NCBI GenBank assembly: GCA_963513115.1
Contig: CAUPPN010000002.1
Coordinates: 1-19,674 of the forward strand
Direction: 5' to 3'
Length of the DNA stretch: 19,674 bases
Source of the DNA: JABCPO02 sp963513115
GTDB lineage: Bacteria; Bacillota; Clostridia; TANB77; CAG-508
Each line of letters opens with the position of its first letter. Within the stretch, counting starts at the first letter, position 1. Shown here piece after piece: positions 13,060 to 19,674 of this stretch. The notes beneath the pieces were generated by a model, which worked only from the letters and a program-made list of their open reading frames with translations, searched no databases and was not told where the DNA came from. A program made the translations under genes and the position numbers.

Positions 13060-15828
13060 TTATTTTTGCTTACCATGACAATTCTTGTATTTTTTACCAC
13101 TTCCACATGGGCATGGGTCATTTCTTCCAACTTTCTTTTCTTCGTTAACTATTGGTTCTTTTTTCTCTATGCTTGCTTTAGGTGGTTTGTTGTCTACTTT
13201 AATATTCTCTGTTAGGTCTTCTTGTTTAGCATCAGTTATTGTAATATTTGTAGTTCTTTCTGTATTTTCTGATTTGAATGCATGTGTTATTAATTTAGCA
13301 ACGTCTATTTTAATATCTGTTATCATATCATCAAACATATTAGATCCTTCAAGTCTGTATTGTACTACTGGGTCTTGTTGAGCATATCCTCTAAGTCCAA
13401 TACCATGTCTTAAGTCTTCCATGTCATCGATGTGTTCCATCCACTTATCGTCTACTACTTTTAGTATAACAACTCTTTCTAATTCTTCAAATTCTTTTCC
13501 TATTTCTGTTTCTTTTTCTTTTAATAATGCATGAACATTTTCTTTCATTTCTTCTCTTAATTTAACATCGTCTATTCTTTCTTTTGATTGATCTTTTTCT
13601 AGCTCTTTAGCCTCTGTTATATTAAGCATATTAGACATTTCTTGTTTAAATATTTCTACATTTAAATCTCTGCTATACATATCATTTTGATAAGTATCTA
13701 CTAGTGCGTCTACAGTAAAGTCTACCATATTTTTTATAGCATCTCCCATATCTTCACCATCTAATACTTGTCTTCTTTGTTTGTATATTATTTGTCTTTG
13801 TACATTCATTACGTCGTCATATTGTAATGTTCTTTTTCTTGAGTCAAAGTTAATTCCTTCAACTTTCTTTTGAGCATTTTCTAATTGTCTTGAAAGTAAT
13901 TTTGTTTGTAGTGGTACATTTTCATCTATTCCTACTGCATCATAATATCTAGAAACTATATCTCCTCCAAATATATGCATTAGGTGATCATCTAATCCTA
14001 CATAGAATTTTGATTCTCCTGGATCTCCTTGTCTTCCTGATCTACCTCTTAACTGATTGTCTATTCTTCTTGAATCATGTCTTTCTGTTCCAATTATTCT
14101 TAGTCCACCAGCTTTTTTAACTTGTTCTTTTTCATCTGCTATTTCTTCTTCAAACTTTTTAACTAAATCTTTGTATTCTTTTCTAAGTTCAATGATATAT
14201 TCATCATCAGTATCTGAATATGCTGTAGCTTCGTTAATTTCAGCATCTGTTCTACCATTTCTTTGCATTTCTTCTTTTGCTAAGAAGTCACTATTTCCTC
14301 CTAGCATAATGTCTGTTCCTCTACCTGCCATGTTAGTTGCAATTGTAATTGCACCTAATTTTCCAGCTTGTGCTACTATTTCTGCTTCAGCTTCGTGGTT
14401 TTTAGCATTTAATACAGTATGTTTTAATCCTTTTTTCTTTAAAAGATTACTTAGTTTTTCTGAGTCTTGGATTGATATTGTACCAACTAGTACTGGTTGT
14501 CCTTTTTTGTGTGACTCTTCAATATCTTTAATTACTGCTCTGTATTTAGCATCTTGGTTTTTAAATATTATATCTGTTTCGTCTTTACGAATAACTGGTA
14601 AGTTTGTAGGTATTTCTACAACGTCTAGATTATATATTTCTCTAAATTCTTTGCTTTCTGTCATTGCAGTACCAGTCATTCCTGCAAGTTTTTCATATAT
14701 TCTAAAGAAGTTCTGGAATGTAATTGTAGCAAGTGTTTGTGATTCTTCTGCAATTGTTATTCCTTCTTTTGCTTCTATTGCTTGGTGAAGACCATTTGAA
14801 TATCTTCTTCCATACATTATACGTCCTGTAAACTCGTCTACTATTAATGCTTCACCATTTTTAACTATATAATCAATATCTTTTCTCATTATTCCATGTG
14901 CTTGAAGTGATTGATTAATATGGTGTACTAATGTTGAATTTTCAAGATCATTTAAATTCTTTAAATTAAAATATTCTTCTGCTTTTTTAGCACCTTTTGC
15001 TGTAAGTGTAGAAGTTCTAGATTTTAAATCAACTACATAATCATATTTTTCAAGTTCTGCAGCTTGTTCCTTATCTTTAGCTTTTTCTTCTACAATTTCT
15101 TTCTTTGTAAGTGTTCTTACAAATCTATCAGCATCTTTGTATATATCATTAGACTTAGTAGCTCTACCAGATATTATAAGTGGTGTTCTAGCTTCGTCTA
15201 TTAATATTGAGTCAATTTCGTCAACTATTGCATAGTGTAATGGTTTTTGTACCATATCTTCTTTGTATAATACCATGTTGTCTCTTAAATAATCGAATCC
15301 TAATTCATTGTTTGTAGTATACATGATGTCACATGCATATTGTTTTCTTTTTTCTTTTGAACTCATTTGGTTTAGGTTAAGTCCTACAGTAAGGCCTAGA
15401 TATTTAAATATTTTACCCATCCACTCACTGTCTCTTTTTGCTAGGTATTCGTTTACTGTAACAATATGAACACCTTTTCCTTCTAGTGCATTTAGGTATG
15501 CTGGTAATGTTTCAACTAATGTTTTTCCTTCACCAGTTTTCATTTCTGCTATTCTTCCTTGGTGTAGTATTATTCCACCTATTAATTGAACATCAAAGTG
15601 TCTTAATCCAATTACTCTTTTTGATGCTTCTCTAACTACAGCAAATGCTTCTGGTAGTATGTCATCTAATTTAGTTCCATCTGCTAATCTTTTCTTGAAT
15701 TCTTCTGTTTTAGCAGCTAGCTCTCCTGCAGATAACTTTTCCATTTCAGGCTCTAAGCTATTAATCTTTTTTACCAAAGGCATTACCTTTTTTACTTCTC
15801 TTTGACTGTATGTTTTGAATAATCCCAT
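13060..15828 (-). CDS. secA: Preprotein translocase ATPase SecA
   Basis: SecA is the motor that pushes unfolded proteins through SecYEG. The 922-aa length is complete. Walker A is MKTGEGKT (96-103), and the Walker B/DEAD-like motif is DEID at 203-206 followed by SILIDEARTPLIISG. The preprotein cross-linking region follows, and the second ATPase domain has ITIATNMAGRGTDIMLGG and GTERHDSRRIDNQLRGRSGRQGDPG. The C-terminus carries the zinc/SecB-type motif RNDPCPCGSGKKYKNCH (C906, C908, C917, H918). The ATG follows AGAGG by five bases. It is essential and appears to be transcribed alone: recO ends 171 bases upstream and a terminator follows. No sign of transfer or damage; its codon and base use match a core gene of this genome. 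Confidence 0.98.
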   Translation of the reverse strand: MGLFKTYSQREVKKVMPLVKKINSLEPEMEKLSAGELAAKTEEFKKRLADGTKLDDILPEAFAVVREASKRVIGLRHFDVQLIGGIILHQGRIAEMKTGEGKTLVETLPAYLNALEGKGVHIVTVNEYLAKRDSEWMGKIFKYLGLTVGLNLNQMSSKEKRKQYACDIMYTTNNELGFDYLRDNMVLYKEDMVQKPLHYAIVDEIDSILIDEARTPLIISGRATKSNDIYKDADRFVRTLTKKEIVEEKAKDKEQAAELEKYDYVVDLKSRTSTLTAKGAKKAEEYFNLKNLNDLENSTLVHHINQSLQAHGIMRKDIDYIVKNGEALIVDEFTGRIMYGRRYSNGLHQAIEAKEGITIAEESQTLATITFQNFFRIYEKLAGMTGTAMTESKEFREIYNLDVVEIPTNLPVIRKDETDIIFKNQDAKYRAVIKDIEESHKKGQPVLVGTISIQDSEKLSNLLKKKGLKHTVLNAKNHEAEAEIVAQAGKLGAITIATNMAGRGTDIMLGGNSDFLAKEEMQRNGRTDAEINEATAYSDTDDEYIIELRKEYKDLVKKFEEEIADEKEQVKKAGGLRIIGTERHDSRRIDNQLRGRSGRQGDPGESKFYVGLDDHLMHIFGGDIVSRYYDAVGIDENVPLQTKLLSRQLENAQKKVEGINFDSRKRTLQYDDVMNVQRQIIYKQRRQVLDGEDMGDAIKNMVDFTVDALVDTYQNDMYSRDLNVEIFKQEMSNMLNITEAKELEKDQSKERIDDVKLREEMKENVHALLKEKETEIGKEFEELERVVILKVVDDKWMEHIDDMEDLRHGIGLRGYAQQDPVVQYRLEGSNMFDDMITDIKIDVAKLITHAFKSENTERTTNITITDAKQEDLTENIKVDNKPPKASIEKKEPIVNEEKKVGRNDPCPCGSGKKYKNCHGKQK

Positions 15829-15910
15829 TTTTTCCTCTTTTCATCTAGTTATTATTATAATTATTTTATATTATTTTTATTATATATTATATGCTTTAAT
15901 ATATGAAGTC

Positions 15911-15935
15911 TTTCTATTAATTATTTTCTATTAAT
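15911..15935. repeat. Two copies of TTTCTATTAAT upstream of secA
   Basis: An exact 11-base sequence occurs at 15911-15921 and 15925-15935 (14-base period) about 85-105 bases upstream of the secA start. No known regulator site matches it. Confidence 0.35.
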
Positions 15936-15963
15936 ATATTTTTTAATATTTCACATTATTTTC

Positions 15964-15972
15964 ATTCTAACA
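15964..15972 (-). promoter_or_regulatory. Possible extended -10 promoter for secA
   Basis: The minus strand reads TGTTAGAAT, an extended -10, between recO and secA; a start near 15957 would give secA a leader of about 130 bases. The -35 is poor and other TATAAT-like sequences lie closer to the gene, so this is tentative. Confidence 0.25.
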
Positions 15973-15999
15973 CAGCATATATATTTTATCTACTTAAAA

Positions 16000-16671
16000 C
16001 TACATTAAATGATTGTTAAAATATATTTTTCTAAATTCATTTAATATTTTAATATTTTCTTCATTTGTACTTATCCAGAATATCTTAGTTATATCCTTCT
16101 TTTGTATATATTTTATCATATTGTATACATTAATTGGTAGTGTATAGTTTTCATCTTCTATGTATATATTTTTAATATTTTTAATTTCTTCTTTTTCTTC
16201 TATCTTTTCATAGTTTAGTCCAAGCCCAATTATTTCTAGCATTCTAATTATATATATGCTTTCAATTATTTTTAATTTCATATCATCTGCTTCTACTATA
16301 CTATATAATGATGCAATAGTTGTTTTAAAAAAGTCATAGTTTTCTCTTTTATCAAATATACTATCTGCAAAGTATGAAGCTTTTTTTAGTATCTCTGTTG
16401 CAAGTATTGTTTTTTCATAGCTAAATCTAATATCATAAAAGCTTTCTACTACTTCTGCTTCATTTAAATGGTACATTTTTGTGCCTTTAAATAATAGGAA
16501 GTTAGATAGTGTATATAGTTCTGTAGAGTTTAAGAATTTCTTTTTTCTTTTAACTCCTTTTGCCATCACAGATATTTTACCATATTCTGGTGTAATTAGT
16601 GTAATTATCTTATCACTTTCAGAAAATTCATTTTCTCTAATTACAATACCAGGTGTTTTAATTAATTTCAT
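16000..16671 (-). CDS. recO: DNA repair protein RecO, cysteine-free
   Basis: RecO helps load RecA on SSB-coated single strands in the RecFOR pathway. The N-terminal OB-fold is clear: GIVIRENEFSESDKIITLITPEYGKISVMAKGVKRKKK (8-45), followed by the helical domain. Many RecO proteins have a four-cysteine zinc finger after the GL-x-Y segment; here that region reads GLGLNYEKIEEKEEIKN and the protein has no cysteine at all, so the finger is lost. At 223 aa it is slightly short for the family. The ATG overlaps the era stop codon by one base (TAATG), with only a distant AGG upstream, indicating translation coupled to era. The era-recO order is common in Bacillota. Confidence 0.92.
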   Translation of the reverse strand: MKLIKTPGIVIRENEFSESDKIITLITPEYGKISVMAKGVKRKKKFLNSTELYTLSNFLLFKGTKMYHLNEAEVVESFYDIRFSYEKTILATEILKKASYFADSIFDKRENYDFFKTTIASLYSIVEADDMKLKIIESIYIIRMLEIIGLGLNYEKIEEKEEIKNIKNIYIEDENYTLPINVYNMIKYIQKKDITKIFWISTNEENIKILNEFRKIYFNNHLM

Positions 16672-17561
16672 TATGATTTAAACCTACTTATTATATTATC
16701 AGTATTTGTCCAACTTTTTCTTGTTTTTACCCATGTTTGCAAATTAACTTTGCAACCTAAAAATTCTTCTAAGTCCTGCCTTGCAGTACTTCCTATTTTT
16801 TTAAGCATCTTACCATTTTTACCTATTATTATTCCTTTATGTGATTCTTTTCTAGTATATATTACTGCTTCAATATTTACTATGTCTTCACCATTTTTAG
16901 TCTTACTTTCTTTAAAGTTTTTAATTTCAATATATATACCATGTGGTATTTCTTCATTTAAAAACTTAAGTGCTTTTGACCTAATTATTTCTTCACACAT
17001 TTCTCTTGTTGTTTGGTCTGTATATTCTTCTTCTTTATAGTATTTAGGTCCTTCTGGTAATAACTCATATATTGTTTCTTTTAGTTCGTCTATTCCAGTA
17101 TTTGTATAGCTTGAAGTAGCTATAATATTTTCAAAGCCTAAGTCTTCTAACATAGCTATTTTTTCTTCTATTATTTCTTTTTTAACTCTATCTGTTTTAG
17201 TTATTATACATATAATTGGTTTCTTGCTTTTGGTTATTTTCTCTATAATATTTTCATCAAATACAGATAACTTCTTCTTATTTGCAGCTATTGCATATAT
17301 TACTATATCAACATCTGAAAGTGTTTCTAAACTACTATCTATCATTACTCTTGATAGCTTGCTTTCAACCTTATGTATTCCTGGTGTATCAATGAATATT
17401 GCTTGCATTTTTTCATCTGTATATATTCCACGTATATTTTTTCTTGTGGTTTGTACCTTAGGTGATACTATTGATACCTTCTCACCTACTATCCTATTAA
17501 ATATAGTAGACTTACCTGCATTTGTTTCTCCTACTATTTGTATGTATCCTGATTTAAACAT
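16671..17561 (-). CDS. era: Ribosome-assembly GTPase Era
   Basis: Era binds 16S rRNA near its 3' end during 30S maturation. The GTPase domain shows G1 GETNAGKST (11-19), G2 in QTTRKNIRG, G3 DTPG (58-61), and G4 TKTD (121-124). G1 is usually GRPNVGKST and G4 usually NKxD, so both are unusual; TKxD is tolerated in many GTPases. The C-terminal KH domain contains GIIIGKNGKMLKKIG, the RNA-binding GxxG loop. The 296-aa length is normal. The ATG has AGAGGT nine bases upstream. The gene follows the cls terminator, has a probable promoter and is coupled to recO downstream. Confidence 0.96.
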   Translation of the reverse strand: MFKSGYIQIVGETNAGKSTIFNRIVGEKVSIVSPKVQTTRKNIRGIYTDEKMQAIFIDTPGIHKVESKLSRVMIDSSLETLSDVDIVIYAIAANKKKLSVFDENIIEKITKSKKPIICIITKTDRVKKEIIEEKIAMLEDLGFENIIATSSYTNTGIDELKETIYELLPEGPKYYKEEEYTDQTTREMCEEIIRSKALKFLNEEIPHGIYIEIKNFKESKTKNGEDIVNIEAVIYTRKESHKGIIIGKNGKMLKKIGSTARQDLEEFLGCKVNLQTWVKTRKSWTNTDNIISRFKS

Positions 17562-17588
17562 GTATTACTTACCTCTCTTAATATACAT

Positions 17589-17617
17589 ATTATACATTAT
17601 TTTAAAATATATTTCAT
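17589..17617 (-). promoter_or_regulatory. Probable promoter of era-recO
   Basis: On the minus strand, -35 ATGAAA (17612-17617), a 17-base spacer and -10 TATAAT (17589-17594). It lies just past the cls terminator and 28 bases before the era start. The -35 is weak. Confidence 0.4.
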
Positions 17618-17628
17618 TAATATATATT

Positions 17629-17658
17629 AAAAAGCACCATATTTTTATGATGCTTTTT
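17629..17658 (-). terminator. Terminator of cls
   Basis: AAAAAGCACCAT (17629-17640) and ATGATGCTTTTT (17647-17658) form a 12-bp stem with a six-base loop; the one imperfect pair is a U-G wobble only in the minus-strand transcript. It ends in a T-run, 25 bases past the cls stop codon. Confidence 0.8.
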
Positions 17659-17682
17659 ATAATATTCTCTCTTTTCTTCTTG

Positions 17683-19416
17683 CTAAAACAATGGTGCAAG
17701 TATTCTTAGGAATCCCTGCCATATTTTTTGTATTAGGTTTCTTTCTGCTTCTTTTTCATTAACCCTAGTAGATACCATATATATTTCATCTAAATCTTTT
17801 CCCATTTCTTTAGCTACCTTTGGGCTTGTAAATAGTGTTGCTGATTCAAATTGCAAATACATGCTTCTAAAGTCTTGGTTCATACTACCAATTATCGATG
17901 TTTTTCTATCAAAAAGTAGCATCTTAGCATGTATAAATCCTGGATTATACAAAAATATTTTTATACCCGCTTTTACATATTCGTAAAATGTTGATTTAGT
18001 AATCTCATATACCAATCTCTTATCTGGTATACCTGGTACTACAATTCGTACATCTACTCCTCTTTTAGCAGCTGCAATCAATGCCTCTGACATTTCATTA
18101 TCTAGTATTAGATATGGTGTTGTAATTTCTATGCTTTCTTTAGCTCCCCATATTAGTTGCATAAAAGTTGTTTTCATAACTAATTCGTCATCACCTGGTA
18201 TTTCTGCAAATGGTAATACTATTCCTTCTGATTCAGGTGATTTTGTAGGTATGTGTTCATCTAAGTTTTCTTTTTCAAATGTAATTGTTGTCCACATTTC
18301 CATAAATATTTTAGTCATACCATGTACACCTTCACCTACTGCTCTAAATCCTACATCTTTCCAAAATCCTGCCCTATGATATACATTAATATATTCGTCT
18401 CCAATATTTATTCCTGCCATATATCCAATAGTATCGTCTATTATCATTATCTTTCTATGGTCCCTACTATTATAGATTAATGATAATTTAGGTAGTACCG
18501 GGTTACACCTTGAAACTTTTACTCCAGCTTTTTTAACCTCACGTATCTCCCTTATTGGCATCTTTGTAGTTGATCCAACATCATCGTATATTATCCTAAC
18601 ATCTAATCCTTCTTTTGCCTTGATCATTAGTTCTTCTTTTAACATATCCCACATAACACCAGTAGATATTATAAAAAACTCTAGGTATATACTTTTTTTA
18701 GCACTTCTAATATCTTTAATGAATGATTGTAGTATATCATCACCTAATGGTATATAGTCTACTTCAGTATTTTCATATGCTGGAAAATCATTATGTGTAC
18801 TTAAGTATGTAACTACTCTTTTTAAGTTTCCTTCTTGCTTTGCAATAATTTTACTATCATCTACTTTGCTACCAGATATATTTTGTTCTCCCTTTTCTAC
18901 CCTTCTTTTTAGTTGATCATATGATTTTGTATTACCAAATATTAGGTAGGTAATACTACCAAATATTGGAAATATACCAACTATTATTAGCCATGAAAGT
19001 TTCATACCTGGGTTTTCAGGTGAAATAACTATTAGTGTAATTGAAAGTAATCTCAATATTTCATTAATAATTTTTTCAACATTCCCTATTTCAACCCTAT
19101 TGTATCCTTCAATTAATAAGAAGACTTGAAGAACTAGTAATATTCCTGTTATTACAAGCTTGTTTACTACTTGGTCATATATTGTTGTCTTACTACCTTT
19201 ACCTCTTTTTTCTAATAATTCTTTTCTCTTCTTTTCTCTTAGTTTTTCTACTTCTATATTACTGCCGCTATCATCATTTGATACATTATTTGACATATAT
19301 CCTTTTTTAGAAGTTTCTTTTTTATCTTTTTTAATTCTTACCTTATCTATTGCCTTAATACTTTTTCTACTATTAATATCTTCCCATTTTCTTTTTTTCC
19401 AATTATACTTTTTCAT
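17683..19416 (-). CDS. cls: Cardiolipin synthase with a long basic N-terminal extension
   Basis: This membrane enzyme of the phospholipase D superfamily joins two phosphatidylglycerols into cardiolipin and glycerol. Both HKD motifs are intact: H320-x-K322-x4-D327 in SRDHRKIMIIDD, and H496-x-K498-x4-D503 in FIHAKMLLFD, the second followed by GSMNQDFRS. Two N-terminal membrane segments (about 88-103 and 140-160) include NPGMKLSWLIIVGIFPIFGSITYLIFG, the PLDc_N signature. About 80 residues precede the first helix and are dominated by Lys, Arg and Glu, so at 577 aa the protein exceeds the usual 480-510. The extension is probably cytoplasmic; its role is unknown. The ATG follows AGGAG by seven bases, so the long form is the likely product. 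The gene has its own promoter and a strong terminator. Confidence 0.95.
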   Translation of the reverse strand: MKKYNWKKRKWEDINSRKSIKAIDKVRIKKDKKETSKKGYMSNNVSNDDSGSNIEVEKLREKKRKELLEKRGKGSKTTIYDQVVNKLVITGILLVLQVFLLIEGYNRVEIGNVEKIINEILRLLSITLIVISPENPGMKLSWLIIVGIFPIFGSITYLIFGNTKSYDQLKRRVEKGEQNISGSKVDDSKIIAKQEGNLKRVVTYLSTHNDFPAYENTEVDYIPLGDDILQSFIKDIRSAKKSIYLEFFIISTGVMWDMLKEELMIKAKEGLDVRIIYDDVGSTTKMPIREIREVKKAGVKVSRCNPVLPKLSLIYNSRDHRKIMIIDDTIGYMAGINIGDEYINVYHRAGFWKDVGFRAVGEGVHGMTKIFMEMWTTITFEKENLDEHIPTKSPESEGIVLPFAEIPGDDELVMKTTFMQLIWGAKESIEITTPYLILDNEMSEALIAAAKRGVDVRIVVPGIPDKRLVYEITKSTFYEYVKAGIKIFLYNPGFIHAKMLLFDRKTSIIGSMNQDFRSMYLQFESATLFTSPKVAKEMGKDLDEIYMVSTRVNEKEAERNLIQKIWQGFLRILAPLF

Positions 19417-19423
19417 AAGATAG

Positions 19424-19436
19424 CTCCTATCACTTA
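19424..19436 (-). promoter_or_regulatory. Small hairpin enclosing the cls ribosome binding site
   Basis: On the minus strand GATAG-GAG-CTATC places the AGGAG site inside a five-pair stem with a three-base loop. It is too weak to be certain but could modestly reduce translation. Confidence 0.25.
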
Positions 19437-19444
19437 TTTCCTAT

Positions 19445-19461
19445 TAATAGCTATTATACCA
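19445..19461 (-). promoter_or_regulatory. Extended -10 promoter of cls overlapped by a palindrome
   Basis: The minus strand reads TGGTATAAT (19453-19461), an extended -10 about 40 bases upstream of the cls ATG. A perfect 12-bp palindrome, TAATAGCTATTA (19445-19456), overlaps the -10 and the expected start site, as an operator would. Short A/T palindromes are common here, so only the promoter is reasonably supported. Confidence 0.45.
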
Positions 19462-19515
19462 CACTTTTTAATTCTATAAAAATTATATATTTAAGCATTT
19501 TAAAAAAGCACATTA

Positions 19516-19568
19516 AAAATCCTGCGTAAAATTTCTGTGCATATACCACTTTTTTTACGTAGGATTTT
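19516..19568 (-). terminator. Terminator of the right-edge gene
   Basis: A 16-bp stem (19516-19531 with 19553-19568, one imperfect pair) and a 21-base loop lie ten bases past the stop codon of the partial gene. On the minus strand TTTTTAATGTGCTTTTTT follows. The imperfect pair is G-U in the plus transcript and a C-A mismatch in the minus transcript, but no plus-strand gene ends here. Confidence 0.6.
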
Positions 19569-19577
19569 CTTCTTTTC

Positions 19578-19673
19578 CTATTTACCCTTTTTAATTATAC
19601 TAACCTTTTTTCTGCTATTAGCATTAAGTGATTGTGGAACTATATCCAATAGCTCAAACTCATTATTTAATAC
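19578..19673 (-). CDS. C-terminal end of an unidentified protein (partial)
   Basis: The frame enters at the right edge and reads 31 codons to a TAG, ending FELLDIVPQSLNANSRKKVSIIKKGK. The basic tail is reminiscent of an RNA- or DNA-binding protein, but the fragment is too short to assign. It is supported as a real gene by the open frame on the same strand as all neighbours and by the strong hairpin immediately after its stop. Confidence 0.55.
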   Translation of the reverse strand, partial: VLNNEFELLDIVPQSLNANSRKKVSIIKKGK

Positions 19674-19674
19674 A

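Noticed and set aside
14057..14788. Long plus-strand open frame inside secA
   Set aside because: It is antisense to a fully conserved part of SecA; low stop frequency on the opposite strand explains it.
1..19674. Transposases, integrases, tRNA or rRNA genes, attachment sites
   Set aside because: I found no such coding sequence, cloverleaf or flanking direct repeat that would support a mobile element or RNA gene.

Overview
The window is very AT-rich, and every gene I can support lies on the minus strand. Strong AGGAG-type ribosome binding sites, a sortase, a lipoprotein-type ZnuA, SecA with a C-terminal zinc motif and a superoxide reductase suggest a low-GC Gram-positive anaerobe, probably a clostridial member of the Bacillota. 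This is inferred from gene content and base composition, not from a marker-gene comparison.

In the direction of transcription (right to left) the layout is as follows. A 31-codon tail of an unidentified gene enters at the right edge and ends at a strong hairpin. Next come a cardiolipin synthase with a long basic N-terminal extension and its terminator, then era and recO overlapping by one base, then secA with its terminator. A compact accessory cluster follows: a NucS-like/DUF4268-type PD-(D/E)XK nuclease, a NERD nuclease fused to HRDC, and a helical-repeat gene that looks broken by a one-base frameshift.

The next block is a zinc-uptake operon: a Fur-family (Zur-type) regulator, ZnuA with a 14-histidine loop, ZnuC, ZnuB, and a membrane-anchored protein with a CPYC motif. 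The last protein resembles the C-terminal domain of the YcgQ/DUF1980 family, which other Bacillota link to zinc limitation. A Fur-box-like 7-1-7 repeat lies at the predicted transcription start of the regulator gene, which suggests autoregulation. A hairpin terminates the operon.

Left of the operon are a 486-residue protein of unknown function with faint DnaA-like features, an orphan sortase, a UcpA-type short-chain dehydrogenase, a divergent ribulose-phosphate 3-epimerase, and a superoxide reductase whose N-terminal part is a 17-cysteine metallothionein-like segment. At the extreme left, a promoter and leader precede the first 11 codons of a gene that looks like an ATP-cone ribonucleotide reductase.

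The best candidates for new biology are the cysteine-rich superoxide reductase, the two-nuclease plus helical-repeat cluster, the CPYC protein in the zinc operon, and the unassigned 486-residue protein. Most of the rest is ordinary housekeeping sequence.
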